Shown here: piece after piece, positions 42,638 to 52,742 of the stretch
How the letters are laid out: every line of letters starts with the position of its first letter
Numbering within the stretch: the stretch's first letter is position 1
DNA from: Adhaeribacter radiodurans
GTDB lineage: Bacteria > Bacteroidota > Bacteroidia > Cytophagales > Hymenobacteraceae
NCBI RefSeq assembly: GCF_014075995.1
Contig: NZ_CP055153.1
Coordinates: 1,364,001-1,428,000, forward strand
Length of the DNA: 64,000 nucleotides
Direction: 5' to 3'
Notes under the pieces: generated by a model
What the model was told of the DNA's origin: nothing
What the model saw: only the letters and a program-made list of their open reading frames with translations
Databases searched by the model: none
Translations under genes and position numbers: made by a program

Positions 42638-45600
42638 TTAAATTTTAGATAAAATTTCTGATTGTGTATGCTTAGAAATTTTTAAATGCAGCTCCGCCGG
42701 ATCAATAGGTTTACTTACGAAATCGTTCATTCCTACTTGCAGTGCTTTCTGGCGGGCATCTGGCATAACATTGGCGGTTAGGGCAATAATGGGCACCTCG
42801 GCATTACGACCGCCCATTTTCCGAATTAGTTGGGTCGCTTCAAAACCATCCATCACGGGCATTTGTAAGTCCATTAAAATTATATCGTACGGTTGCTGCT
42901 GCACTTTTTCTACAGCAATTTTCCCATTAATAGCGCAATCGGGGGTAATACCCCAATTTTCTAAAAAGCGGGTGGCAACAAGCTGATTAATTTCGTTATC
43001 CTCTACCAAAAGCAACCGCAAATGATCTAAATTCTGGAAAGTACCCGTTGCGTAATATAAATCAGGAGGAGCTACCTGCTGTAATCTTTTTGTAAAGGCG
43101 AGGGTTACGGTAAAAGTGCTACCTTTCGCTTCGGTACTTTCTACTGTAATGCGGCCACCTTGTAGTTCTACTAATCGCTTTGTAATAGTTAAACCTAAAC
43201 CAGTACCACCAAATTTACGCGTAGTATCTGATTGGGCTTGCGTGAAACTCTCAAAAATAAGGTCTAATTTATCTGCCGGAATGCCAATTCCTGTATCTGT
43301 TACCGAAAATGATATTTCAATTTGGTCGGCAGTTTCTCTTTCCAAGATTACATCAATAGTAATAGTACCTTGAGCGGTAAACTTAATGGCATTTGAAAGT
43401 AAATTACTAATAATCTGATTTAAACGAACCGGATCACCCGCAATAACAGCTGGCAAAGTATTATCCAAACAGGCCCTTATTTTTAAATCTTTTTCGTTGG
43501 CCTGGTAGCCAAATGAATGCCGAATATTTTTAATTAATTCAGATAAATTAAAATCTATTTTTTCAAAAGAAATTTTACCAGCTTCTATTTTACTGTAGTC
43601 CAGAATATCGTTGATAAGAACAAGTAAATTTTCGCTGGAAAGACGCAAGATTTTTAAGTTTTCAATTTGTTCGGATTTAGGATTTTCCTGCAAAAGTAAG
43701 TGCGATATACCAATTACAGCATTCAGCGGTGTCCGGATTTCGTGGCTCATCGTGGATAAAAACATTTCCTTTGCCCGCACCAATTCTTCTGCCTGCTCTT
43801 TAGCTTTAATAAGTTCTTGTTCAATTTGCTTGCGATCCGTAATATCCTGTACAGTACCCAGTAAACGACTGGGTTGGCCAACCTCATCAAATTCTATACG
43901 CCCTAAAACGCAGGTATAGCGCAAGTTACCACTCGGTAAGATTAAGCGTAACTCTATTGCATATGATTGGTGTTCGGTAATAGCTAGCTCTAATTTTTCA
44001 ATTAACAGAGGCACATCGTCCGGATGAAGGATAGTCAGATATTCTTCCATAGAAAGTGCTTTTTCCCGGGGCTCAAAACCCGAAATACGAAATGCTTCTT
44101 CCGACCAGACAACTTCTTCGGTTTTTAAATTGATTGACCAGGAACCTAAATGCGCAATTTGCTGTGATTCGTTAAGCAAATTGCGGTTTTCTAGTAATTT
44201 GTGTTCTGCCTTTTTAGCTTCGGTAATATCTGTTGCAATGCATAATACCTGGGCTTGATTATCTTTCTGGATAAAGGGTACTTTTAATAAATGATAGCAC
44301 GATCGTTTGCCATCTTGCGAAGAAATAACGTGCATCTCATTTATCTCTACTGTTTGACCGGTTTCTAGTACCTGACGATCTTGTTCCAGGCTTAAAGCAG
44401 CTTCTTCCGGAGTAGATTCAAATTCCTGCGAAGTTCGGCCAATTAAGTAATCTGCCGGAAAACCCAGGAAATTAGCAAATGCCCGATTAACCAATGTGAA
44501 TTTACCCGCATTGTCTTTCAGGTAAATTAAATTGGGGTTGGTATCAATAACCTGCTGCACTAATTCTTTCTGGTAGTGCAGTTCTGTTTCCATTTCTTTG
44601 CGGTCGGTAATATCAAAGCCGTATCCAATTACAAATTGTAGATTTCCAGTTTGGTCAAATATTGGGTTAAAGCGGCGGAGATGGTATTTTGGTTTTTGGT
44701 TAGCCTTAACACTTACATCTTCCCAGTGCACAATCTGCTTTTCGCAGATTGCCTGATTAAATGCTTGCTCGCGCTGGTAGGCAATTTGAATATCGCGATT
44801 ACGATAGGTACAATATTCCCGATCATTTTTCCCAATCATCCAAGCCCGCACCTCCGGATCCTTTACCGCCATCGGGTTGAGGAACATATAGCGTTGCTGC
44901 TGATCTAATACCGCAATATCCGAAGGAATATTATTTAAAATACTTTCGTAAAAGGTACGCTGCTGCTCTAGTTTTTCTTCACCTAACTTACGTTCCGAAA
45001 TGTTGTTTAAGATTAAAATAAGACCATCTTCCAGTTTGTTGGCAATTAACTGTAACCAATGTTTCTTTCCTTCTAAGTCAAAGAAAACCTGATCTTGATA
45101 TAAAGGTAAATTTTCTTCAATAACCTGTTTAAATAAAGGCAGCACAATTTCTGTGTTTACCGGACCCGCTAAGCTTGAAACAGATTGCCCAATTAATTCA
45201 TTTGCCTTTTTACCAATAATGTTTTCGGTTGCATGGTTGAGCATCGTCCACTCAAAATCTAAAATTTCACCAGCTTTGTTCCGAATGCTGCGGAAAGCAC
45301 ATATACCCGAAGGAGAGTTATCTAAAACGTGAATGAGTAGATGTTCCAAATTCAGGTTTTCACTACCCGTTCGGCGCAGTTTGGTAATGTCTCGGGCTAT
45401 GGCGAACAATTTCCCATTTACCGCCTGGGCGTTCCAGCTTAACCAGCGTATAGTACCATCTTTCGCAAAATAGCGCGTTTCGGATTCAACCGCTTTGTGA
45501 TAAGGCAGTTCTTCTAACAAGTCCATCCAGTGTGATTTATCATCCGGATGAATAAATTCATCTATCGAATTTCCTATCAAATCGTGGGCAGAATAGCCCA

Positions 45601-46237
45601 TAATAGATTCAAAAGCAGCGTTTACTTCTAAAAGCCTTTTTGTATTTATATCAATAATGCACATCATTTCAGAGCTGTAATTAAACAGCATCTGGTAAAG
45701 GTGCAAGCGATTATTTTCCAGCTCCAGGTTTTTACGATGACGACGCAGTTCTAAATGCGATACTACTTCCCGGGCCAACGTTTGTAGCGCATGGCGTTGG
45801 GCGTCGTTTAAGGTTTTAGGAGTAGAATCAATTACGCACAAGGCACCTATCCTGTATCCTCCCGGGCTAATTAGTGGAGCGCCGGCATAAAACCGAATGT
45901 GCGGATCTCCTAAAACCGAGGGATAAGTACTAAATAAAGTATCCTGGTGCGCATCGTTTATTTCCAGTATATCATCATTTAAAATGGTGTACTGGCAAAA
46001 AGAAGTATCACGCGGGGTTGGCGTTAAATCCATCCCAATGGCTGATTTAAACCACTGGCAATTTTGATCAATCAGGGAAATATGAGAGATAGGCGTATTG
46101 CAAACATAAGCCGCTAATTTAGTGATAGCATCAAAGTCAGCTTCTGCTTCGGTATCTAATATCTCGTACTGATGAAGAACATGTAAACGTTCTTTTTCTT
46201 CTTGCGGAGTATGGAAAGTAAATTTAGAATCAAGCAT
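42638..46237 (-). CDS. Soluble hybrid sensor histidine kinase with GAF and multiple PAS domains
   Basis: A 1199-residue multidomain kinase. Order: a GAF domain (about 20-175; RIGALCVIDS), a chain of five or six PAS/PAC domains (about 185-815), a HisKA dimerisation domain with the phospho-accepting His in STMSHEIRTPLN near 832, a HATPase_c domain with GTGLGLTI, and a C-terminal receiver with acceptor Asp in ILMDLQMP near 1122. No transmembrane helix is visible, so it should sense cytoplasmic or diffusible signals; the GAF domain resembles those of phytochrome-like and redox sensors, but lacks an obvious chromophore Cys. It stands alone; the output partner is unknown. Confidence 0.93.
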   Translation of the reverse strand: MLDSKFTFHTPQEEKERLHVLHQYEILDTEAEADFDAITKLAAYVCNTPISHISLIDQNCQWFKSAIGMDLTPTPRDTSFCQYTILNDDILEINDAHQDTLFSTYPSVLGDPHIRFYAGAPLISPGGYRIGALCVIDSTPKTLNDAQRHALQTLAREVVSHLELRRHRKNLELENNRLHLYQMLFNYSSEMMCIIDINTKRLLEVNAAFESIMGYSAHDLIGNSIDEFIHPDDKSHWMDLLEELPYHKAVESETRYFAKDGTIRWLSWNAQAVNGKLFAIARDITKLRRTGSENLNLEHLLIHVLDNSPSGICAFRSIRNKAGEILDFEWTMLNHATENIIGKKANELIGQSVSSLAGPVNTEIVLPLFKQVIEENLPLYQDQVFFDLEGKKHWLQLIANKLEDGLILILNNISERKLGEEKLEQQRTFYESILNNIPSDIAVLDQQQRYMFLNPMAVKDPEVRAWMIGKNDREYCTYRNRDIQIAYQREQAFNQAICEKQIVHWEDVSVKANQKPKYHLRRFNPIFDQTGNLQFVIGYGFDITDRKEMETELHYQKELVQQVIDTNPNLIYLKDNAGKFTLVNRAFANFLGFPADYLIGRTSQEFESTPEEAALSLEQDRQVLETGQTVEINEMHVISSQDGKRSCYHLLKVPFIQKDNQAQVLCIATDITEAKKAEHKLLENRNLLNESQQIAHLGSWSINLKTEEVVWSEEAFRISGFEPREKALSMEEYLTILHPDDVPLLIEKLELAITEHQSYAIELRLILPSGNLRYTCVLGRIEFDEVGQPSRLLGTVQDITDRKQIEQELIKAKEQAEELVRAKEMFLSTMSHEIRTPLNAVIGISHLLLQENPKSEQIENLKILRLSSENLLVLINDILDYSKIEAGKISFEKIDFNLSELIKNIRHSFGYQANEKDLKIRACLDNTLPAVIAGDPVRLNQIISNLLSNAIKFTAQGTITIDVILERETADQIEISFSVTDTGIGIPADKLDLIFESFTQAQSDTTRKFGGTGLGLTITKRLVELQGGRITVESTEAKGSTFTVTLAFTKRLQQVAPPDLYYATGTFQNLDHLRLLLVEDNEINQLVATRFLENWGITPDCAINGKIAVEKVQQQPYDIILMDLQMPVMDGFEATQLIRKMGGRNAEVPIIALTANVMPDARQKALQVGMNDFVSKPIDPAELHLKISKHTQSEILSKI

Positions 46238-46616
46238 TCAGGGATCGTAATTGGGTGGCGGCTCTTAAATACTGGTTAGCTTTATTAGAAGAATTATACT
46301 TACTAAGACAATCAAAATTTGAAAATAATTCAGCGTACATGAAACAATTATCCTTGCTTGGCTTTGTAATAATAGCCATTACCTCTGGCTACAATAATAC
46401 TAGCTAAGAAAATAGGAGAAAGGCTTAAGATGAAAGGTAAAAGGATTAAATTGAATTTTAGATAATCTAAAAATAGAAGTGATAATATTAAATAAAAAAA
46501 ATGCAATAAAAAGCTAAGATGTAGTATTTAAGAGAAGCTTTTTTTAATATAAAAACAGGCAGTAAAAATCTTGCATTTTAACTGCCTGTCCAGATTACTT
46601 ACGGTATTATTTAATT
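46238..46616. other. Intergenic region with a terminator
   Basis: About 380 bp between the histidine kinase gene and the FAH gene. A 22-codon open frame at 46339-46407 resembles a signal peptide without a body and I do not call it. Apart from the terminator at 46553-46589 I see nothing. Confidence 0.4.
46553..46589 (-). terminator. Terminator of the FAH gene
   Basis: ACAGGCAGT (46555-46563) pairs with ACTGCCTGT (46581-46589), with A/T pairs extending the stem. On the minus strand a TTTTTA tract follows. Confidence 0.7.
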
Positions 46617-47471
46617 TTAGCTAAATGCTTGGGCTACTTGTTTAGAGGTTCCTAAACCATCTATTCCTAACTCCACTACATCACCTGGTTTTAAATAATG
46701 AGGTGGTTTAAAACCTAAACCTACTCCAGCCGGAGTACCCGTAGAAATAATATCGCCGGGCAATAAAGACATAAACTGACTCAGGTAACTTACTACAAAA
46801 GGTACGTTAAATATAAGATTGCTGGTATTTCCGTCTTGCTTTTTTTCGCCGTTTACGGTTAGCCATAGCCGCAAATTATGTACATCAGCAACTTCGTCTT
46901 TGGTGGCTAAGAATGGTCCGAGTGGCGCAAAAGTATCGCAGCTTTTACCTTTAACCCATTGGCCCCCGCGTTCTAACTGAAAAGCCCGTTCGCTATAATC
47001 ATTGTGGAGGGCATAACCGGCTACGTAATCCAGAGCTTCGGATTCGTCTACGTAAGAAGTTTTTTTACCAATAATTACCGCTAGTTCTACTTCCCAATCC
47101 GTTTTTTCGCTGTTTTTCGGAATAATTAAATCATCGTTCGGACCCACTAAAGAAGAGGTAGCTTTAAAGAAAACGATGGGTTCCTGCGGAGTTGCCGCAT
47201 TGGTTTCTTTGGCGTGGTCGGAATAATTAAGGCCAATACAAATTATTTTACTTGGGCGCGCAATGGGCGGTCCTAATCGGGTTTCGGGGCTTACTTCAGG
47301 AGCCGAAGCGGCGTTTGCATCTGCCCAGGCTTGCAAGCGGACTAAGCCATCGGTGGCAAAAAACTGTTCGGTATAATCTTCTCCAAAGGCGCTAACGTCT
47401 ATACGGCGGTTATCAGGTAATTGCAAACCCGGCTTTTCCTGACCAGGCGCTCCAAAACGGATTAGTTTCAT
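46617..47471 (-). CDS. Fumarylacetoacetate hydrolase family protein
   Basis: A 284-residue FAH-fold hydrolase with the metal-binding site in ICIGLNYSDHAKET, EVELAVIIG and TGTPAGVG. Members cleave acyl-pyruvates and 2,4-diketo-3-deoxy sugar acids. Together with the SDR gene immediately upstream on the same strand and a fuconolactonase-like amidohydrolase 6 kb away, it may be an L-2,4-diketo-3-deoxyrhamnonate/fuconate hydrolase. Confidence 0.85.
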   Translation of the reverse strand: MKLIRFGAPGQEKPGLQLPDNRRIDVSAFGEDYTEQFFATDGLVRLQAWADANAASAPEVSPETRLGPPIARPSKIICIGLNYSDHAKETNAATPQEPIVFFKATSSLVGPNDDLIIPKNSEKTDWEVELAVIIGKKTSYVDESEALDYVAGYALHNDYSERAFQLERGGQWVKGKSCDTFAPLGPFLATKDEVADVHNLRLWLTVNGEKKQDGNTSNLIFNVPFVVSYLSQFMSLLPGDIISTGTPAGVGLGFKPPHYLKPGDVVELGIDGLGTSKQVAQAFS

Positions 47472-47549
47472 GTATGCTTGAGATGCTAAGAGTTATTTAC
47501 AAATTATAATTAATACTATTTTGTAAGCAATAAAATATAACCGCGCTGG

Positions 47550-48332
47550 TTAACTATTTAGGGTAATAAAACCACCATCTATGGGGTAATCGGTGCCGGT
47601 AATAAAACTAGCTTCGTCGGAACTGAGGTAAAGTGCCAGGTGCGCAATCTCGGATGGGGAACCCATCCGACCAATAGGTTGCGTTTTAGAAAGCTTCTCA
47701 AACATTTCCTGTTCCCGGCCCGGATAATTTTTGGCGATGAAGCCATCTACAAAAGGAGTATGAACCCGCCCCGGCGAAATACAATTACACCGGATATTAT
47801 AAGGCAAATAATCCCGCGCTACGGAGTACGTCATGGCAATAACGGCGCCTTTGCTCATAGAATAAGCAAAGCGATCGGGAATACCCACGGAACCAGCTAC
47901 GGATGCCATATTTACAATAACTCCCTGATTGGCATTTTTCATGCTTTTAACCGCCGCCAGCATGCAGTTATACATGCCTTTTATGTTTACTTTATAAATG
48001 CGGTCAATGTCGGCTTCAGTGGTATTTTCTAAATTTCCTACGTGGGCAATACCAGCATTATTAATTAAAATGTTGATTGTTCCAGCCTCTTGTTCAATAC
48101 TATCAAATACTTGCAGAACTTCCGATTGTTGAGACACATTGCAGGTACGCAGGATAGCTTTTCCGCCGACAGCGGTAATTTCCTGAATGGTTTGTTCTCC
48201 GGCTTCGGCGTTTAGCTCTAAAATGTAAACCTGAGCGCCTTGCTGAGCGAATAATTGAGAAATACTTTTACCAATACCACTACCACCACCAGTTACTACG
48301 GCCGTTTTGCCCGTTAAATCTAATATAGCCAT
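47550..48332 (-). CDS. SDR family oxidoreductase
   Basis: A 260-residue classical SDR with TGGGSGIGK as coenzyme loop, NNAGIAH, and YSMSKG as the YxxxK catalytic motif. PGRVHTPF and the C-terminal GTDYPIDGGF are typical. Lies 78 bp upstream of the FAH gene in the same direction. A 2-keto-3-deoxy-L-fuconate or rhamnonate dehydrogenase role is plausible, as it would supply the FAH enzyme with its 2,4-diketo substrate. Confidence 0.85.
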   Translation of the reverse strand: MAILDLTGKTAVVTGGGSGIGKSISQLFAQQGAQVYILELNAEAGEQTIQEITAVGGKAILRTCNVSQQSEVLQVFDSIEQEAGTINILINNAGIAHVGNLENTTEADIDRIYKVNIKGMYNCMLAAVKSMKNANQGVIVNMASVAGSVGIPDRFAYSMSKGAVIAMTYSVARDYLPYNIRCNCISPGRVHTPFVDGFIAKNYPGREQEMFEKLSKTQPIGRMGSPSEIAHLALYLSSDEASFITGTDYPIDGGFITLNS

Positions 48333-48459
48333 ATAAGATTAGTTAAAACCAGAAATTAAAGTGTGCCATAAGCGGGTAACTTATTGATTTTTCAAATTTG
48401 AAGCAACAAGTATAAGAAGATAATTCTTGAAAGCAATTTTTTAGAATATAACTTACTTA

Positions 48460-48503
48460 AAAACAAGAAAGGCTCCAGAATACCGGAGCCTTTCTTGTTT
48501 TAT
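48460..48503. terminator. Strong bidirectional terminator
   Basis: A perfect 17-bp stem, from AAAACAAGAAAGGCTCC (48460-48476) and its complement at 48485-48501, has an 8-nt loop. It lies just downstream of the DUF1080 gene at 48545 on the minus strand. Confidence 0.85.
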
Positions 48504-48544
48504 AAATCTGTTCTGAAACTAGTTTAAATCAGGTTGATTTTAAA

Positions 48545-49354
48545 TTATAATTCCCGAATCCAGATGTTACGGAAGCTAATAGGCTCGCTCGGATCACCGT
48601 GGTCTTGTAATTTAATGGGCGCTTTGCCGTGCGGCTGATTGTAATCCGGGATACCAATGTACTGAGTTGGGCCTTTAATCATGGTATTATTTTGAATAAT
48701 TACCCCGTTGTGGATTACCGTTACCCGGGCAGGTGAAAACAAAGAACCATCTTCTTTAAAGCGGGGAGCGGTAAACACTACATCGTACACATTCCATTCG
48801 CCTGGTTTACGCATAGCATTTACTAAAGGGCGGAATTGCTTGTAAATACTGCCGGCTTGTCCGTTGGCGTACGTCCGGTTGTTATAGCTATCTAACACCT
48901 GCAATTCGTAACCAGCATCGCCATTGCCAATAGAGGCTAAGAATATACCGCTATTGCCGCGGGCCTGGCTTTTACCAGTAATATTCGCCGGAATTTGCCA
49001 CTCAATATGCAATTGGTAGTCTTGGAAAGATTGTTTGGTTTGAATGTTACCGGTTCCTTTTTTAACGGTAAATACGCCTTTGTTTACGGTCCAGGGAGCG
49101 GGTGCAGAAGGATCTTTTACTGAAACCCACTGCGATAAATCTTTACCATCAAATAAAACAATGGCATCCGAAGGGGCGGTTGTTCCGGCACCGGTACCTG
49201 GGGTAATTACTTTAACTTCCGGTTCCCAGAACTCAGTCATTTCGGGTACCATTTTGGGCGGGGTAGGAGTAGTTTGTGCTTTGGCAAAAGTAAATACGCC
49301 CAGCATCATACCCGCCAGAATAAACTTTTTAGAAAAAGTGAAGTGTAAGTTCAT
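48545..49354 (-). CDS. DUF1080 (3-keto-disaccharide hydrolase) secreted protein
   Basis: A 269-residue exported protein with a signal peptide ending in AKAQ and a single DUF1080 concanavalin-like domain (LFDGKDLSQWV near residue 66; NSGIFLASIG; ISFRNIWIREL at the C terminus). The family includes 3-keto-disaccharide and 3-keto-glucoside hydrolases, which work with Gfo/Idh/MocA glucoside 3-dehydrogenases. An oxidoreductase of that family lies immediately upstream on the same strand. Confidence 0.9.
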   Translation of the reverse strand: MNLHFTFSKKFILAGMMLGVFTFAKAQTTPTPPKMVPEMTEFWEPEVKVITPGTGAGTTAPSDAIVLFDGKDLSQWVSVKDPSAPAPWTVNKGVFTVKKGTGNIQTKQSFQDYQLHIEWQIPANITGKSQARGNSGIFLASIGNGDAGYELQVLDSYNNRTYANGQAGSIYKQFRPLVNAMRKPGEWNVYDVVFTAPRFKEDGSLFSPARVTVIHNGVIIQNNTMIKGPTQYIGIPDYNQPHGKAPIKLQDHGDPSEPISFRNIWIREL

Positions 49355-49456
49355 AGAAGAATTTAAAATGAAGTAATGAAGAAGTTTTAACCGGGTTGAA
49401 AATTAAACAAAAGTTTGCAAAAAGTTACATTCCTTAAAATCTTTCCTGAGGCAAAA

Positions 49457-50788
49457 CTACACATTCGGTAATTTCCAGTTGTTTTGGTAATGCGGGCGCA
49501 TGAGCTGATCGGCCTCTTTATCGTTTTTAAATTTAGCTTCCGCATCGAGCCAATGTAATTGCCTGCCCAATCGGTACGAAATATTGCCCAGTTGCGCACA
49601 TAAAGCAGCATTTCGGCCATGTACAATGCTAGTGTTAGGAGTTTGGCGGGATTTTAAGCAATCCAGAAAGTTACGGGTGTGTTTATCTAAAGCATTGTCT
49701 TTAGAAAGCTGCGTTGGAATGGCTTCGGTGAGATAGGCCCCATTTTCAATTTCGGGATAAACATCCCATTTACTCCGGTCTATTACCAAAGTTCCTTTGT
49801 TACCAATAAAAGCAACTCCCGCATCCCGGTTATAAGGTGCCTGACCCAAACCTAGGCCGTGTTCCCAGAGCATGGTAAAATTGCCAAAATCATAAATCGT
49901 TTGTTGCGTATCCGGGGTATCGCCATCGTTGTTCGGAAAGCCGAATTTACCGCCTACTGTGGTTACTGTTTTAGGAGCAGTAGCCTTCATTCCCATTAAA
50001 GCAATATCCAACATGTGCACGCCCCAATCGGATCCTAGTCCACCGGCATAATCCCAGAAATACCGGAAACTACCATGAAACCGGTTTTTATTAAAAGGCC
50101 GTTTAGGGGCTGGTCCCAGCCACATGGTATAATCTACTCCTGCAGGTACGGCACTATCGGTTACTTTCGGGAAATCTTTGACGTAGGTCATGTAAGCCCA
50201 GGTTTTTACCAGCCGGATGGTACCTAATTTACCCGATTGAACATAATTAATTGCATCCTGGTAATGCTGGCCACTTCGCTGCCATTGGCCCACTTGTACT
50301 ACCCGATTGTAACGTTTAGCCGCGGCCACCATTAAATTTGCTTCCTGCACGGTATTCGCAATGGGCTTCTCCACGTACACATCTTTTCCAGCCTGGCAGG
50401 CTTCTATCATAATCAATGGGTGCCAATGGTCGGGGGTGCCAATAATAATGGCGTCAATGTCTTTATTTTCCAATAACTTTCGGTAATTGCTGTATAAAGT
50501 GGGTGAGTTGCCTTTTAACTTTTGCACATCAGTAGCCCGCTGATTCAATACGGTACTATCTACGTCGCAAAGAGCTACGCAAGCTGCATCTGGCTGTTTA
50601 AGAGCCGAAGACAGATCGGCAAAGCCCATCCCGCGGCAACCAATTAATCCTAATCGTACCTGGTCGGCTGGAGCGACGGGTTTCGTAACCACCAGCGTTT
50701 CGGCAGTAGCTGGAATAGACAACAAACCAGCTCCCGCTACTAATTTAGATGAATTTTGCAGAAATTGACGTCGGGTAAAAGCAGGCAT
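49457..50788 (-). CDS. Gfo/Idh/MocA family oxidoreductase with Tat signal
   Basis: A 443-residue NAD(P)-dependent dehydrogenase with a twin-arginine-type signal (TRRQFLQNSSK at residues 5-15), so it is probably exported folded to the periplasm. The Rossmann motif LGLIGCRGMG and the EKPIANTVQEA segment with the catalytic Lys are clear. Such periplasmic Gfo/Idh proteins oxidise sugars or cyclitols. It precedes the DUF1080 gene by about 100 bp, consistent with sequential 3-oxidation and cleavage of a glycoside. Confidence 0.9.
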   Translation of the reverse strand: MPAFTRRQFLQNSSKLVAGAGLLSIPATAETLVVTKPVAPADQVRLGLIGCRGMGFADLSSALKQPDAACVALCDVDSTVLNQRATDVQKLKGNSPTLYSNYRKLLENKDIDAIIIGTPDHWHPLIMIEACQAGKDVYVEKPIANTVQEANLMVAAAKRYNRVVQVGQWQRSGQHYQDAINYVQSGKLGTIRLVKTWAYMTYVKDFPKVTDSAVPAGVDYTMWLGPAPKRPFNKNRFHGSFRYFWDYAGGLGSDWGVHMLDIALMGMKATAPKTVTTVGGKFGFPNNDGDTPDTQQTIYDFGNFTMLWEHGLGLGQAPYNRDAGVAFIGNKGTLVIDRSKWDVYPEIENGAYLTEAIPTQLSKDNALDKHTRNFLDCLKSRQTPNTSIVHGRNAALCAQLGNISYRLGRQLHWLDAEAKFKNDKEADQLMRPHYQNNWKLPNV

Positions 50789-50947
50789 ATCTTTTGTACT
50801 TCAGGTGAAAAATACAGCTACACAGTAGTTGAAAGATACGCATTTTACCTGTGTTGTCCTAAAAGGAAGAGTTAAATATGGGGAAGGGAAATCTTAATGA
50901 ATTTAGTAAGTGGCTTATTCAAGCTTAATCAATTGTTAAGTTAATTT

Positions 50948-51856
50948 TTACTTTTTCCGGAATACTAGATTATCTGAGTCCAGTTTGTTGGCCGCCAAAT
51001 ACTGGTCTGGCTCCGGGCAGGGAACTAAAACCCCTTCGGCATTAATCGCGAAAGTTTTGTAGCCATATTGTTGTAATATTCTACGGGCTTGTTGGTGGGC
51101 AGTATTTAAGCGGGTAGGAGTAAGGTATTCCATTACAATAAGTGGTGCCAGATTTACCCAGGTTTGGGTACCGCCTTTAATAACTTGTTGTTCGCCTCCT
51201 TCTACATCAATTTTAATAATTTTGGGAGTGAATTTTTCCGGTTGTACAATCGAGTCAATGGTAACGGCAGATACGGTAATTTTTTCGGGCGGATATTTTT
51301 GGAACCAGGATTCGTGTTGGTACTGAGCTATATCACGGGAATTGTATTCCGAAAATTGAATGGGAAATTGGTAAAAGGTTAATGTTCCTTCCTGATCCGA
51401 AACAGCTTGATGGTAAACGTTTATTTGTTCTACTTGACTGGTATTTTGCTCCAATAACTCATAATTAGTTTGGGAAGCCTCAAAAGCAAGCACCCGACCT
51501 TGAGTTCTTACTAATTTGGCAGCCAGCAAACTAAAATAACCAAAGTGCGCACCTACATCTAAAAATTGATCACCAGTAGTTAAATTTTGAATTAAAAAAC
51601 GGGCTAGCCGAATTTCTGAATCGTGGGATTTGCCGCCGGTAAGATAAATATCGGTAGCAGCGGGTAAAGCAACCGTCATGGGTTCACCAAAAAAAGTTTT
51701 ACTTTTTTGATAAGCGGGCCGCCGGGTACGAGGATAAATAAGTTGCCGAAACAAAATAGCCCAGGCATACCGCAGAGGGTGCGCCCAAAAACGCTGTAGT
51801 TTAGTTGCTTGCGCCAGGCGCTCTACGTAAGTTAAAGCTTGTGAGAGTGGATGCAT
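50948..51856 (-). CDS. FkbM family methyltransferase
   Basis: A 302-residue SAM-dependent methyltransferase of the FkbM type. FLDVGAHFGYFSLLAAK is the SAM loop, AFEASQTNYELL follows, and IIKIDVEGGEQQVIKG with LIVMEY is the FkbM signature. In surface-polysaccharide clusters such enzymes O-methylate sugars; here the gene is isolated. Confidence 0.85.
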   Translation of the reverse strand: MHPLSQALTYVERLAQATKLQRFWAHPLRYAWAILFRQLIYPRTRRPAYQKSKTFFGEPMTVALPAATDIYLTGGKSHDSEIRLARFLIQNLTTGDQFLDVGAHFGYFSLLAAKLVRTQGRVLAFEASQTNYELLEQNTSQVEQINVYHQAVSDQEGTLTFYQFPIQFSEYNSRDIAQYQHESWFQKYPPEKITVSAVTIDSIVQPEKFTPKIIKIDVEGGEQQVIKGGTQTWVNLAPLIVMEYLTPTRLNTAHQQARRILQQYGYKTFAINAEGVLVPCPEPDQYLAANKLDSDNLVFRKK

Positions 51857-52010
51857 TTAAATGGCTACCAAAGCTGGCTAAATGAAAATATTTATAGTTA
51901 ATAGATTTAAAATAACCTTTGCTAAATAATCCGGAGCATTTAGGCGACTACAAAGAACCTAATTAAAACATAGATTAGGTTAAGAATCAATTAAATTATT
52001 GATTCGTAGT

Positions 52011-52595
52011 CTAATCTTTTGAAAGGATTTTACTGCTCAACTGGGCTCTACTATTATTATATTTCTTGATAAATGAACTTAAGGTGTTATAATCAAATGA
52101 TTTAATTGGTAAGTACTGATTATATAATTCGGTATCATCCTTAATTAGTTCTTCAAAGGCTGCTTTACGTTCTTTGCGGGCAGTAGTGGCACCCCAATTG
52201 GTTTTTAGCTCAATCAAAGGTTCATTGTTTTTGCTGGCATACCACTTTATAATGTACGAGTTGCCAGTTGCCCCTGTGCGTTTATAATATTCATACAAGG
52301 CAATACTACCCGCTTCTAATCTTTCCAAAAACAAAGGTTCTACTTCACCCGGCACGTTTTTAGAAATAAATATTTTCTTATTGGTCCTAAATTCTTTCAC
52401 CTGACTGGAGGAGAATTTTTCAAACCTGGTTCCAGTCAGGTCTTTAAACTTCAAGGAAGTAAACCGTTCTCCTATTATGGTTCCAGCAAGAGTGTCGCCT
52501 TTAGATGTTATTACAATATCAAATTTTTGAGCATTTGCATGACTAGCTAAAAATGTAAAAAGAGCCATTCCGGCTAGGCGTTTAAATGTTTTCAT
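52011..52595 (-). CDS. Exported protein of unknown function
   Basis: A 194-residue protein with a signal peptide ending in SHANAQ. The mature part starts with a beta-rich segment (ITSKGDTLAGTIIGERFTSLKFKD) that recalls the repeats of Bacteroidota periplasmic DUF proteins, and ends in a Lys-rich helical tail. I do not recognise the family. Confidence 0.6.
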   Translation of the reverse strand: MKTFKRLAGMALFTFLASHANAQKFDIVITSKGDTLAGTIIGERFTSLKFKDLTGTRFEKFSSSQVKEFRTNKKIFISKNVPGEVEPLFLERLEAGSIALYEYYKRTGATGNSYIIKWYASKNNEPLIELKTNWGATTARKERKAAFEELIKDDTELYNQYLPIKSFDYNTLSSFIKKYNNSRAQLSSKILSKD

Positions 52596-52742
52596 GTAAT
52601 AGTAATTCTCTATATAGCTATAAAATTTAGATTTCTAACCGCAAACTTGCTATGAATAGTTCCGACTTTACCAACGTTGAAAAATTACTTTAAAAGCTTC
52701 TTTAATTTTGGAGTTACCTTGATGCGTCATTAATAAAACTAT

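Noticed and set aside
46339-46407. 22-codon frame resembling a signal peptide
   Set aside because: Too short, with no mature part and no support from neighbours.
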